A DNA stretch of 64,000 bases from an uncultured Fluviicola sp. (GTDB lineage: Bacteria; Bacteroidota; Bacteroidia; Flavobacteriales_D; Crocinitomicaceae). Shown here in pieces: positions 20,001 to 28,452 of this stretch. The notes under the pieces were generated by a model that was not told the DNA's origin, did no database searches, and saw only the letters and a list, made by a program, of their open reading frames with translations. The DNA is taken from contig NZ_CABHOL010000054.1 in NCBI RefSeq assembly GCF_902168135.1, positions 124,001-188,000 of the forward strand, read 5' to 3'. The position numbers and the translations under genes are program-made. Position 1 is the first letter of the stretch. Every line of letters starts with the position of its first letter.

Positions 20001-23000
20001 ACAACTCAGGAGCAACACAGTTCAGCGGATTCTTCCCGAGCCTTGCATTTGGTTCCCACGTAGTAACAATTTCAGATGCAGGTAACTGTGTTTTTACAAT
20101 CCCATTCATAACCGATGAACCGGCCGAGATCCAGTTTGATACCGATCTTACCAATATCAGCTGTAACGGCGGGAACAGCGGAGAAATAGAGTTTATCAAT
20201 GTAACCGGGGGAACGGGTGCGTACCAATACAGTATTGATAACGGGGCCACTTTCCAAACAGGAACAACCTTTACAGGACTTGCAGCGGGTACTTATGAAT
20301 TGGCTGTAACGGATGTGAACGGATGTATGGTAAATGCAACAGTTACACTTACCCAGGCTCCTGCATTGGCAATGGCAACAACGATCTTTGATCTGGCTTG
20401 TTTTAATGACGCATCGGGAGGTATCCAGATCGGAGCTACCGGAGGAACAGGAGCTTACCAGTACAGTATTGACAATGGGGCGACCTTCTCTCCAATTGAA
20501 TCATTCTTTAACCTGGATGCAGGAACTTACGACTTAATTACCCAGGATGCAGCCGGATGCCAGATTACAGGCACAGCAACGGTAAACGAGCCATCACAGC
20601 TGACAGCAACCTATACACCGGCCAATGCGCAGTGTTTTGATGCTTGTGACGGAGAAATCGTTGTTGCAGCATCAGGCGGGACTGCACCCTATGTCTACAG
20701 TCCTGACAACGGGTTGAACTATTATGTATCACCGACCCTTCAGGGCTTGTGTGCCGGTAATATAGACCTTCAGGTTAAGGATGACAATGGTTGTTTCATC
20801 ACCGCAGTTCAGGTTATCGGCCAGCCAAGCCAGGTTACATTGAATGCAGTACCAACGGATGAGACCTGTGCAGCTTCTAACGGTCAGATCGTGATCACGG
20901 GATCAGGCGGAACCGGAGCATATACTTACAGTATCGACAACGGAGCCACTTACAGCGGAATAGCTACTTATACGGGTTTACCTGCAGGAGCTTACGATGT
21001 ATTTATCCAGGATGCTAACAACTGTCTGGCAAGTACATCCGTTTCGATTTCGAACCAGGCATCACCGATTATCATCGGAGCTGCAGTTCAGAATGTGACA
21101 TGTAACGCGGCATGTGACGGTCAGCTTCAGGTGACGGTATCCGGCGGAACGGGAGCGATCAGTTATTCAATCGGAACGCCTCAGGCAGGATCGCTGATTA
21201 CGAATATTTGTGCAGGCACTTACACCTTAACGATTACGGATGCAAACGGTTGTACGGATACAGATCCAGTTACGGTAACAGAACCGGCACCACTTACAGC
21301 TATCGTTACTCCAACGGCACTGACATGTTTCAACAACAACACCGGAGAGATTACTTTCAATGCATCCGGCGGAACAGCACCTTACAGTTATAGTACAGAT
21401 AATGGGGCGTCATTTTCTACCCAGACAAATGTCCAGTTCCTGAGCGCGGGTACTTACAACACGGTGGTTCAGGATGCAAATGGCTGTTTGGTGAATACGA
21501 ACATCATAGTAACCGAACCGGCTCAATTAGTTGTTCAGAATATTGCAACGAATGATGCGAGCTGTTTTGGGGTATGTGATGGGGATGCAACCGCTACAAT
21601 TGCAGGTGGTACAGCACCATACAACTATTCCTGGTCGAATGGGGCAACCGGTTCGAACACGACGAATGGGTTATGTGCAGCTTCTTACAGTTTAACAGTT
21701 ACAGATGATAACTTGTGTACGGCTGTTCAGAGTTTTAATATCTCGGAGCCACCGTTATTAGTGATTACCAGTACAAGTGCAACTGATGCATTGTGTGATG
21801 GAGACTGCAATGGTACAATTACGATTAATTCAAATCTTGCAACGGGATATAGTGTTGACAACGGAGCGACTTTCCAACCGTCAAATACATTCAATGGCCT
21901 TTGTGCAAACACTTATACTATCCAGATCCAGGATGCGGCAGGATGTACACAATCAGGTACAATTACAGTTGGACAGCCTCAGCCATTGGTTCAGGGAGCT
22001 ATTCCGGAAGACGGATTACTGATCTGTTACGATGGTTACGGTACGTTATCAGGAAGTGCAACAGGTGGAACAGCTCCTTACTACTTTGTATGGAATACAG
22101 GTGATACAACTCAATACCTGAATGTGAACTTAACTGCTCCGGCAACGTTTACATGTACGGTTTATGATCAGAACGGGTGCGTATCGAATGCTCAAAGTGC
22201 TGATGTGACTGTAAGACCACCGTTTGTTGCTTCTGTAACAACTCCAGTATCAGCTTGTCCGGGACAACCGGTTACAATGACTGGTTCCGGAGTAGATGGT
22301 TTGCCTGGTTATACCTACGAATGGTTGACAGAAATAACACATGATACTTTGTCAACCGGGACATCTTATACCTATATTCCGAATGGATCAGAAACGGTAT
22401 TGATGGTTGCCCATGACGAGTGTTACAGATACGATACATTGCCGGTAACAGTTCAGGTTTACGCATTGCCTAGTCCTGAATTCGTGGTAGACCCTGCATC
22501 CGGATGTTCTCCGCTTACGACTGGATTTAGCTTCCCTAACGCAACAGCTGGTTTGGTAACAAGCGCTCAGTGGACTTTCGGTGATGGAGCTACGGGAACA
22601 GGTACAACTGTATCACATGAATATATTCCTGTCGGATGTTACGATGTGAGTGTGCAGATCACTACTGCTGAAGGCTGTGTAACGGATACAACTATGCAGA
22701 ATGTCGTATGTGTCGTACCTGATCCTATTGCGGATTTCACCTGGTCACCGGTTCAGCCGACAACCATCAATTCAACGGTTCATTTTTATGATAACTCAGA
22801 GAATGCAGCCGCTTATGAATGGGATTTCGGAGCTTATGGAACTTCAACACTGGAGGACCCAACCGTTAATTACGGAGATATTGAAGCCGGAAGTCAGCAA
22901 GTTTGTTTGATGGTTACTTCACCGGAAGGATGTAGAAATGAGATTTGTAAACCAATCGTATTTATTGAAGAATTCCTGATATTCGTACCGAATACATTTA

Positions 23001-23257
23001 CTCCGGACGGAGATGAGTTCAACAATATCTTCAAACCGGTTATTCCTCCGGGAATGGTTCTGGATGATTATACTTTCAAAGTTTATAACAGATGGGGAGA
23101 AGTTATGTTCGAATCACATGACGTAGAATTCGGATGGGATGGAACCTACCATGAAGTACCGGTAAAAGAAGGGGTTTATACCTGGACAATTGTTGCTAAA
23201 GGCGGTGGTGACAAAAAATCCCGCGAGGCCGAAGGTCATGTCAATATGTTGAGGTAA
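17033..23257 (+). CDS. giant SprB-repeat adhesin, paralogue, with type B sorting domain
   Basis: Predicted T9SS-exported surface protein of 2074 aa. The signal peptide ends near VSIAQ. The N-terminal region (about 25-290) differs from its neighbour: it has a beta-rich, nidogen-like look (LPFNFCYYGTNYTTINVGSN, FQG-type segments) followed by an Ig-like unit. About 17 SprB-type units follow, then PKD-like domains (WTFGDGATGTG, YEWDFGAYG) and a type B domain (FVPNTFTPDGDEFNNIFKPV, YNRWGEVMFES, GWDGTYHEVPVKEGVYTW). Residues about 431-1459 come from the tract shared with the 10138 gene. A new head on a shared repeat stalk suggests different binding with common surface display, though this is inference. 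Confidence 0.87.
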   Translation: MKRTTTFRSICSLLLLLFTLGFSTVSIAQFPGCPAINAGPDQTLPCSTPCTNLTATPFATGATTTYSVSSIPHTPPIAYNQAGGTAVSVGTDDVWSNPISLPFNFCYYGTNYTTINVGSNGTIQFGGGTAGGSFNPWSFTASCPSTALSAAGDVFGVYHDIDPSYGGTVKWYLLGTAPCRIFAVAFNNLPHFSGSCNTSQFSTTMMVLYETTNVIDIYVQEKDICTGWNGGRAIIGIQNPAGTAGIAAPGRNAGANWTVSTPEGWRFTPTGTPNYSVAWFQGATQIGTGNTINVCPTGTTTYTSVVTYNRCDGTTVTANDAVTVNFSNLTPPTVTPTAESCANYNNGSVIINNPAGAGPYTVNISGPATGSVVEANTAGATANFTNLPDGNYSYTVTGANGCTASGTFTIAPGPVCCSVTAAGSNVACNGATTGSATATPTGLAPFSYSWTGGQTSQTASSLGAGSYTVTMTDNSGCVATANVVITQPAALSGTLTPVNVTCNGACNGTITVAASGGTPPYQYSINGGPFQASNTFTGLCNGTYAVTIRDANNCTILLNQNITQPAVLNLTQSAITPATCGANNGSVTVAPTGGTAPYTYTIDGGASQAGATFNGLTAGTHNVVVTDNNGCTKNLSITITSSNSPVASIQSQNNVSCFGGVNGSVIIGVAGGSSPFTYSLNGGPAQASNTFTNLTAGTYTGTVTDANGCSGTVTITITSPPQLTFTTTATAASCNGVCDGQIQITASGGTAPYQYSSNNGITYALANPITGLCAGVINVVVKDANGCLTNSDVTITQPAPVSATFVKTDPICNGACDGTITVTASGGTPLYQYSLNGGALQPGNTITGACGGNNTILIQDAQGCQFTSVQNLVDPPGFGIDTTVVVESNCGFNNGEITVVANGTNGPFTYSMDGGPFQSNGTWTNLYGGAYEITAVDALGCSESVFFGINDIEMQGIVLIQTDANCFGVPDGTIEVTNVSGALPITYELDNSGATQFSGFFPSLAFGSHVVTISDAGNCVFTIPFITDEPAEIQFDTDLTNISCNGGNSGEIEFINVTGGTGAYQYSIDNGATFQTGTTFTGLAAGTYELAVTDVNGCMVNATVTLTQAPALAMATTIFDLACFNDASGGIQIGATGGTGAYQYSIDNGATFSPIESFFNLDAGTYDLITQDAAGCQITGTATVNEPSQLTATYTPANAQCFDACDGEIVVAASGGTAPYVYSPDNGLNYYVSPTLQGLCAGNIDLQVKDDNGCFITAVQVIGQPSQVTLNAVPTDETCAASNGQIVITGSGGTGAYTYSIDNGATYSGIATYTGLPAGAYDVFIQDANNCLASTSVSISNQASPIIIGAAVQNVTCNAACDGQLQVTVSGGTGAISYSIGTPQAGSLITNICAGTYTLTITDANGCTDTDPVTVTEPAPLTAIVTPTALTCFNNNTGEITFNASGGTAPYSYSTDNGASFSTQTNVQFLSAGTYNTVVQDANGCLVNTNIIVTEPAQLVVQNIATNDASCFGVCDGDATATIAGGTAPYNYSWSNGATGSNTTNGLCAASYSLTVTDDNLCTAVQSFNISEPPLLVITSTSATDALCDGDCNGTITINSNLATGYSVDNGATFQPSNTFNGLCANTYTIQIQDAAGCTQSGTITVGQPQPLVQGAIPEDGLLICYDGYGTLSGSATGGTAPYYFVWNTGDTTQYLNVNLTAPATFTCTVYDQNGCVSNAQSADVTVRPPFVASVTTPVSACPGQPVTMTGSGVDGLPGYTYEWLTEITHDTLSTGTSYTYIPNGSETVLMVAHDECYRYDTLPVTVQVYALPSPEFVVDPASGCSPLTTGFSFPNATAGLVTSAQWTFGDGATGTGTTVSHEYIPVGCYDVSVQITTAEGCVTDTTMQNVVCVVPDPIADFTWSPVQPTTINSTVHFYDNSENAAAYEWDFGAYGTSTLEDPTVNYGDIEAGSQQVCLMVTSPEGCRNEICKPIVFIEEFLIFVPNTFTPDGDEFNNIFKPVIPPGMVLDDYTFKVYNRWGEVMFESHDVEFGWDGTYHEVPVKEGVYTWTIVAKGGGDKKSREAEGHVNMLR
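18324..21411 (+). repeat. 3088-bp near-identical tract, copy 2
   Basis: Partner of 11801-14888. Differences noticed are G at 18391 and G at 18442 against A in copy 1. Similarity continues at lower level on both sides at the same 6523-base offset, at least from about 18031 to 22011. Confidence 0.9.
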
Positions 23258-23280
23258 GTTCTGGCTAAGAAATAATAAAA

Positions 23281-23316
23281 ACCAATAGAGGCGCGATTAA
23301 TCGCGCCTCTATTGGT
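23281..23316 (-). terminator. perfect 36-bp palindrome, terminator between convergent genes
   Basis: Two 18-base arms are exact reverse complements centred on TTAA. Read on the minus strand the stem runs into a TTTTTATTATTTC tract, so it should terminate the DinB gene; it may also stop readthrough from the adhesin gene. The core GCGATTAATCGC matches the palindrome at 2231-2264. Confidence 0.75.
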
Positions 23317-23349
23317 TCAATAGCATTGGTTAATCCAACATCTTGAGAG

Positions 23350-23853
23350 TTATGACTGGAATTCAGGGTAGTCAGCTGTCGGTCCGTAACTCTGAGGTAC
23401 AGGAATGTTCAGCATCCTGTAATTGACACCCAATTGCGCCCGGTGATGTATAGTTTGATTATGAGCCACTCGCACGATTTCTTCTTTTGTACTATCCGAA
23501 TAAATCTGATCTCCATTTCGAAGAACCCATCTTTCATCAAATACAGAATCATTGGCATTCTCCAGAGCATTCATCCCTTTTGACACGCACTCATTGAAGT
23601 AAGTCATTGCTTCTTCAACCGAATTCAATTGCTTGGGATTGTAAGGAGTTTTTTCAAAATCCAATTCATCGGTTGTTACCGCCATTTCTGCCCAAAGAGG
23701 CAGATCGATAACATGTAAGAGGATATCACCGATTTTCATGCTCTTTTCATGTACCTGGTAATCTTTTTTGTCAAAAGGGAATGCCTCAATGAATTTTCGG
23801 GTAGTTGCTGCTTCAGCAGCTAATTGCGCTTGTAATTGCTTTTTTCTTGTCAT
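23350..23853 (-). CDS. DinB-family protein
   Basis: Cytoplasmic four-helix-bundle protein of 167 aa from the DinB / YfiT-like putative metal-dependent hydrolase superfamily. The typical metal-ligand histidines are visible: one in KIGDILLHVIDLPLWAEMA and two in VAHNQTIHHRAQLGVNYRML. Members include thiol-dependent S-transferases and many uncharacterised stress proteins; the substrate here is unknown. It reads toward the giant adhesin gene and shares the palindromic terminator. The 142-bp gap to the next minus-strand gene suggests its own transcript. Confidence 0.8.
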   Translation of the reverse strand: MTRKKQLQAQLAAEAATTRKFIEAFPFDKKDYQVHEKSMKIGDILLHVIDLPLWAEMAVTTDELDFEKTPYNPKQLNSVEEAMTYFNECVSKGMNALENANDSVFDERWVLRNGDQIYSDSTKEEIVRVAHNQTIHHRAQLGVNYRMLNIPVPQSYGPTADYPEFQS

Positions 23854-23995
23854 GATTTCTAATTTTTATACAAAGAAAAGGCAGGCCACTGACAACCCTA
23901 TGGCAGTCTGTTTTTCAATTCAAAATAAAAATGCAAAAGATTAAATAATGTTCAAATTGAACGTTTAAACTCTTTGAACTTTTTCAACCCTTGAA

Positions 23996-24679
23996 CTAAT
24001 AGTTCACCGGAAGTTTATAAGCGCTGAGAGGAATATGATCACTTACTTCAAAAGGAGATGTGGTTTTGCGGAGTGCTTTTATGCGTTCAACTTTGAAATC
24101 CCGGTAATCCTTACGCAATTGACAATAGCCTATCAAATGCCATGAAAAAGCATAGAAAACCAAGCCGATCGGTTCAATAGTCCTTTCCAGCCGTTCATCT
24201 TTTAAACTCTGATAAGTGATTTTAATTTGGGTTTGTTCGGTTATTGCATGCTGGATTTGTGCCAGGTATTCAAATTCGAAAGTAAGCCTCTCCGGAAGCT
24301 GTAATTTAATACTTTCATCCAGTATAGCTATTTTTTCTTTATCAACTTGCTTTAGAACTGACCGGATCTTTGTAATTGCATTGTCGAATGTTGCCTGTAT
24401 CGATCGGTCTCCGAAGCCTCCAATCAAAGATTGGGACAATAATAATGCATTAGCTTCTTCCAGTGTAAATGAAACCGGTGGAGTAAAGTAACCCGGTATG
24501 ATGAAATAACCTTTGTTCGGCTCGAAGCTAACCGGAATTCCAGCTTCACCAATCGCTTTGATATCTCTGTAAACGGTACGCACACTAATCTCGAATTTCT
24601 CAGAAATGCGTTCGGCGCTGACAAACTTACGGGATTGAAGCAGGGTAACGATGCCAAATAAACGGTCTACGCGATTCAT
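23996..24679 (-). CDS. YafY-type HTH/WYL transcriptional regulator
   Basis: DNA-binding regulator of 227 aa. The N terminus is a winged helix (NRVDRLFGIVTLLQSRKFVSAERISEKFEISVRTVYRDI). A WYL domain (about 130-220) follows, with IEPIGLVFYAFSWHLIGYCQ and a DFKVERI segment. WYL domains are thought to sense nucleic-acid or small-molecule ligands. Its ATG overlaps the stop of the upstream FAD-linked oxidase gene as ATGA, so the two are translationally coupled. The regulator may control the oxidase operon, but the ligand and targets are not visible. Confidence 0.88.
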   Translation of the reverse strand: MNRVDRLFGIVTLLQSRKFVSAERISEKFEISVRTVYRDIKAIGEAGIPVSFEPNKGYFIIPGYFTPPVSFTLEEANALLLSQSLIGGFGDRSIQATFDNAITKIRSVLKQVDKEKIAILDESIKLQLPERLTFEFEYLAQIQHAITEQTQIKITYQSLKDERLERTIEPIGLVFYAFSWHLIGYCQLRKDYRDFKVERIKALRKTTSPFEVSDHIPLSAYKLPVNY

Positions 24680-26082
24680 CTCTTTGCTGGTATTACTTTT
24701 CCGGGGTTCAATAAATTCTTCGGATCAAAGACTTGTTTGATCGAGCGCATCAGGTCAAGCCCGATTTCACTGAAAGCCAAATCCATATATGGAGTCTGCA
24801 CCAAACCGATCCCGTGTTCCCCGGAAATGGTACCGCCCAAACGGACTACTTCTGCGAATAGTTCGCGTATAGCATGAGGAAGCTGATTGTTCCAGGTGTC
24901 ATCATCCAGGTTATCTTTGATAATGTTTACATGCAGATTTCCGTCTCCGGCATGCCCATAACAAACCGATTTGAAACCGTATTTCTGCTCCAGTTCTTTG
25001 ACTTTCTTAAGCAGCTTCGGTAATTCATTTCTTGGGACCACTGTATCTTCCTCTTTATAAATGGAATGCGTTTTTACAGATTCTCCGATCTTTCTTCTCA
25101 AGCGCCAGAGACTTTCTTTTTGAGCCTCCGTTTCCGCAAAAAGTATTTCATCAATGTCGAACTGCTCTACAAGCTCCATGATCTTTTCACATTCCTGCAT
25201 TAAAACTTCTAAATTGAATCCGTCTAATTCGATCAGTAAATGTGCATCCTGGTCATCCTTGAGTAAATTTGGGGCATCATCTACATACGGACTTGTAAAT
25301 AAGATGGCATCCCGGTCCATGTATTCCAATCCGCTTGGAATGATTCCGGCCATGAAAATCTTACCGACTGCTTCACATGCCTCAATACCACTTCTGAAAG
25401 GAATCAGTAACAGCAAATCATGCGTAGGATGAGGGATTAAGCGGAGAACGATCTTCGTCACAACTGCCAGCGTTCCTTCACTTCCGATGATCAGCTGGGT
25501 CAGGTTATAACCGGTTGCATTCTTAATGACATTTGCCCCGGTCCAAAGAATATCACCGTTCGGGAGAACAACTTCCAGGTTCAGTACCCAATCTTTGGTG
25601 ACCCCGTATTTGACCGCTTTGGGTCCGCCGGAATTCTCAGCAATATTACCACCAATAAAACAAGAACCTTTGGAAGCGGGGTCGGGAGGATAGAACAAAC
25701 CAACGGCCTTTACTGCATTTTGAAGCTCCTCGGTTACAACTCCCGGTTCGGTGGTCACCTGGTGGTTTTTCTGATCGATTTGAACGATCTTGTTCATGCG
25801 TTCCAGGCTCAAAAGAACTCCGCCGAGGTTTGCCAGCGCACCGCCGCTTAGACCGGTTCGCGCCCCTGAAGGTGTTACAATCAGCTCATTATCATAACAG
25901 TACTTCATGATGGCAGAAACTTCTTCCGTGGTTTCGGGTTTTACAACAACAGCAGGGTAGAACACAAAATCCTCCGTGTGGTCCGAGGCATATTTTGGAT
26001 CAATGCCTGTTCCCGTTTGAACACGGTCTTTCAGCAAGTTTTTAAAAAAATGGATGTGTTTTTCTTCTAAACCTTCTGTCAT
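24676..26082 (-). CDS. FAD-linked oxidase, GlcD / D-lactate dehydrogenase type
   Basis: Flavoenzyme of 468 aa of the GlcD / D-2-hydroxyacid dehydrogenase family. It likely oxidises a 2-hydroxy acid such as glycolate or D-lactate to the 2-oxo acid. The FAD-binding PCMH domain (about residues 40-220) carries VVKPETTEEVSAIMKYC, TPSGARTGLSGG and GGNIAENSGGPKAVKYGVTK. The C-terminal domain has YGHAGDGNLHVNI, GGTISGEHGIGL and a FDPKNLLNPGK end. ATG at 26082 (MTEGLEEKHIHFF) is preferred; the longer frame to 26148 would run into the upstream gene's terminator. Exact substrate and electron acceptor are unresolved. Confidence 0.9.
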   Translation of the reverse strand: MTEGLEEKHIHFFKNLLKDRVQTGTGIDPKYASDHTEDFVFYPAVVVKPETTEEVSAIMKYCYDNELIVTPSGARTGLSGGALANLGGVLLSLERMNKIVQIDQKNHQVTTEPGVVTEELQNAVKAVGLFYPPDPASKGSCFIGGNIAENSGGPKAVKYGVTKDWVLNLEVVLPNGDILWTGANVIKNATGYNLTQLIIGSEGTLAVVTKIVLRLIPHPTHDLLLLIPFRSGIEACEAVGKIFMAGIIPSGLEYMDRDAILFTSPYVDDAPNLLKDDQDAHLLIELDGFNLEVLMQECEKIMELVEQFDIDEILFAETEAQKESLWRLRRKIGESVKTHSIYKEEDTVVPRNELPKLLKKVKELEQKYGFKSVCYGHAGDGNLHVNIIKDNLDDDTWNNQLPHAIRELFAEVVRLGGTISGEHGIGLVQTPYMDLAFSEIGLDLMRSIKQVFDPKNLLNPGKVIPAKR

Positions 26083-26136
26083 TGTGCGGATTTTCAGTAA
26101 AAGTAGCGAATGTTTATGAAACTTATAAAAACAGAA

Positions 26137-26163
26137 CCGCCCCGACATTTATCGTCGGGGCGG
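26137..26163 (-). terminator. rho-independent terminator of the 26187-28322 gene
   Basis: CCGCCCCGAC at 26137-26146 pairs with GTCGGGGCGG at 26154-26163 around a 7-base loop. Read on the minus strand it is followed by TTCTGTTTTTATAAG. It lies 24 bases after the stop of the type A cargo gene. Confidence 0.85.
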
Positions 26164-26186
26164 ACTGAAAAACAAAAGATTAATTT

Positions 26187-28322
26187 TTAGTGTTTTACAA
26201 TTTTTTGAACGCTGCTTCCACCTTCAGAATGAATATTCAGGTAATAAAGACCTGGTGATAGCTCTGCAGTTGAAACCATCAATTCTTTTGAATTTGCTGC
26301 GTGTTTCAAAATAACTTTTCCGGCTGCATCAATGAATTCATAACCTGTAATTGGTGTCGTTCCCTGAATACGAATCTGATCGTTGAAAGGATTCGGGTAA
26401 ACCGAAAACGCTGCTTGTTGTTCGTTCAAAGAGTTCGTTTGGTTAATATTGATGGTTGTATTGGTTATGATCGCAGGATTCCAATCAAAGTAGATATAAG
26501 CCGTGTTTTCAATACTTGAACCAATCGGGTTATTTTCTTGTTCCTTGATTTTGTAAACCACGTAGCCATGACTTGCTGCTTCATTGGAATTACTATCAGG
26601 AAGCCAGATCTGAGGATAGTCAAACTTAATGACACCATTGCCCATATCAACTACATTCAGATTATGAGATGTTTCCAGGATCTCAAGTGTATTCAGGTCT
26701 AAATTAGAACTGATGGAGTCGATGATATAAACATCCTGGGCAGGCGCTGTTCCGGTGTTCTGGAAACGGATCACATAAGTCAATACATCTGCTTCCATCG
26801 GGTCAATGTATTTTTGGTTGTGAACAGTTTTATCATTCGGATCATAACTTTGACCTACAATCATGTTCAATGTAGAAGAGTTGTTGGATGAATCACACTC
26901 TGTTACAGAGCCCATAGGAGTAATTGAAATGGTATACGCATGGTTTGTTCCGTTGATAATTCCCGAAGGAACAGAGAAGTACACATAATCATTAAAACTG
27001 TATCCGGCATAAGCTCCTGTAAGGTTCCAGGTCATTGTGTTTCCTGTGATCGTGTAGGTTTGATTCGCAAAGCTGGATGCAACTGGTGTAACTCCCGCAG
27101 GGAAGGTCAATGAAACCTGGTATGCTCCCGGATTAGCAGGTCCATAGTTACCGTAAGAGATTTTAATGGTATTGGAGTAATTCTGATAGTATCCGATCCA
27201 TGGAGTCACGTTGGCATACAAGTTGGCACAGGAAACAGGAGCTGTACAATTGATTGGAAAAGCAGCAGTTGCCCCGTTTAATGGAATCGATATATATCCT
27301 GCCTGATTAGTATAACCGTGAGCATTTAACCAAGAACTCGAAATGGTTGCAGAGGTGTAAGCAGTGGTCATCGAATCAATCCCAAACCATCCGCAGTAAG
27401 AAATCATTCCTAAGCTATCAGAATAGAGTGTTGTAAAGCCATTTCCAACCCATAAACTAATCGGAGCATTTGAAATGAGTGTTTCTCCCGGCTCATGAAT
27501 AGTGTTGCCATTTGCATCGCAAAAGATTTTAGCGCTCACACAATGGTAAGAAATCGTGTCGGTACTGCAATTGACAGGTAAATTGAGAATAGGTTGATTA
27601 CCACAGGTGTCTGCCCAGGTAGTGAATGGAGTTGAAAAGAATGAGTAACCGTTTTGATTCAACCAGTTTTGATCGATTTGTGCTGTTGTTGCAAATCCAA
27701 GGCCCGTACCCATGTATGTAATGGAATATTGACCGTTTTGATTTGCCGAAGCCGTCCAGGATATGCCGTTATATGTGAAATTGATTAAGGCATTGGAAAT
27801 TGGGGAATCTCCGGCAGAAAAAGTGCCGTTTGAGTCTTGATCGCAATAAACAGTTCCTGACAGACAAAGATCGTACAGGGTATTGGGTAAACTGTCGCAG
27901 TTTGCGTAAGTATAATACAAGGAGTCCCAGACTGAGGTATTATTATCAGGATTTGAAACCTGGTAAAGAATGGCGTAATTGTCAAATGTAGGATAGGTAT
28001 GTGCTAGCGGCGGAGTGAAGAGAATCCCCGTTCCCAATCCTGTCTGGGCTCCGATGTGAGTACTGCTGGTACCGTCTCCCCAGGCCACAAACAGTGAAAG
28101 ACTGCTTGCTTGCGGATTTGTTCCCTGAGTAATGATTTGAAAGGTTTCTCCCCCGGAAGAATCTGCGGTTTCCATAGAAACATTCAGATGAATAGAAGAA
28201 TCACAGTCCGTAACATACATGTTACTCTGACTGCCGGTTAATTGGTATCCCTGGCCATAAGAGTTAAAGGATACAATCGAGGCCAAAAAAAGCATCGAGG
28301 TTAGATAGTTTAAAATCTTCAT
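26187..28322 (-). CDS. T9SS type A cargo protein with conserved-repeat (DUF11/DUF7619-like) region
   Basis: Predicted secreted or surface protein of 711 aa. The signal peptide ends near FNSYGQ. The middle contains SdrD B-like segments (SGTVYCDQDSNGTFSAGDSP, AKIFCDANGNTIHEPGE), matching 'simple, branching' Gram-positive B-repeat style domains. A conserved-repeat region follows (SYDPNDKTVHNQKYIDP, TYVIRFQNTGTAPAQDVYI, NTAYIYFDWNPAI). The C terminus is a type A sorting domain (FSVYPNPFNDQIRIQG to LYYLNIHSEGG...VQKIVKH), the signal that PorU removes. No enzyme motif was seen. It is monocistronic, with its own terminator. Confidence 0.82.
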   Translation of the reverse strand: MKILNYLTSMLFLASIVSFNSYGQGYQLTGSQSNMYVTDCDSSIHLNVSMETADSSGGETFQIITQGTNPQASSLSLFVAWGDGTSSTHIGAQTGLGTGILFTPPLAHTYPTFDNYAILYQVSNPDNNTSVWDSLYYTYANCDSLPNTLYDLCLSGTVYCDQDSNGTFSAGDSPISNALINFTYNGISWTASANQNGQYSITYMGTGLGFATTAQIDQNWLNQNGYSFFSTPFTTWADTCGNQPILNLPVNCSTDTISYHCVSAKIFCDANGNTIHEPGETLISNAPISLWVGNGFTTLYSDSLGMISYCGWFGIDSMTTAYTSATISSSWLNAHGYTNQAGYISIPLNGATAAFPINCTAPVSCANLYANVTPWIGYYQNYSNTIKISYGNYGPANPGAYQVSLTFPAGVTPVASSFANQTYTITGNTMTWNLTGAYAGYSFNDYVYFSVPSGIINGTNHAYTISITPMGSVTECDSSNNSSTLNMIVGQSYDPNDKTVHNQKYIDPMEADVLTYVIRFQNTGTAPAQDVYIIDSISSNLDLNTLEILETSHNLNVVDMGNGVIKFDYPQIWLPDSNSNEAASHGYVVYKIKEQENNPIGSSIENTAYIYFDWNPAIITNTTININQTNSLNEQQAAFSVYPNPFNDQIRIQGTTPITGYEFIDAAGKVILKHAANSKELMVSTAELSPGLYYLNIHSEGGSSVQKIVKH

Positions 28323-28405
28323 AGTATTGTTTTTCTTTAAGTACTTTGCCCGATTTTAAATAGTTGCCTGAACTTTTCAATTTTTACATGGATAATCTCG
28401 GGTTA

Positions 28406-28435
28406 TTTGTCAAAATGGTAGTAATTTTAAGTTTG
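28406..28435 (+). promoter_or_regulatory. promoter of the DUF2130 gene
   Basis: TTTG at 28406-28409, an 18-base spacer and TAAGTTTG at 28428-28435 match the Bacteroidota consensus in full. The -7 box ends 17 bases before the ATG at 28453. This is the cleanest promoter in the window. Confidence 0.65.
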
Positions 28436-28452
28436 TTCAATTTTTAGCGGTT

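Noticed and set aside
10138-23257. Tandem repeats considered as a possible CRISPR-like or phase-variation array
   Set aside because: The repeats are in-frame protein modules (SprB units) of variable sequence, without constant short repeats or simple-sequence tracts.
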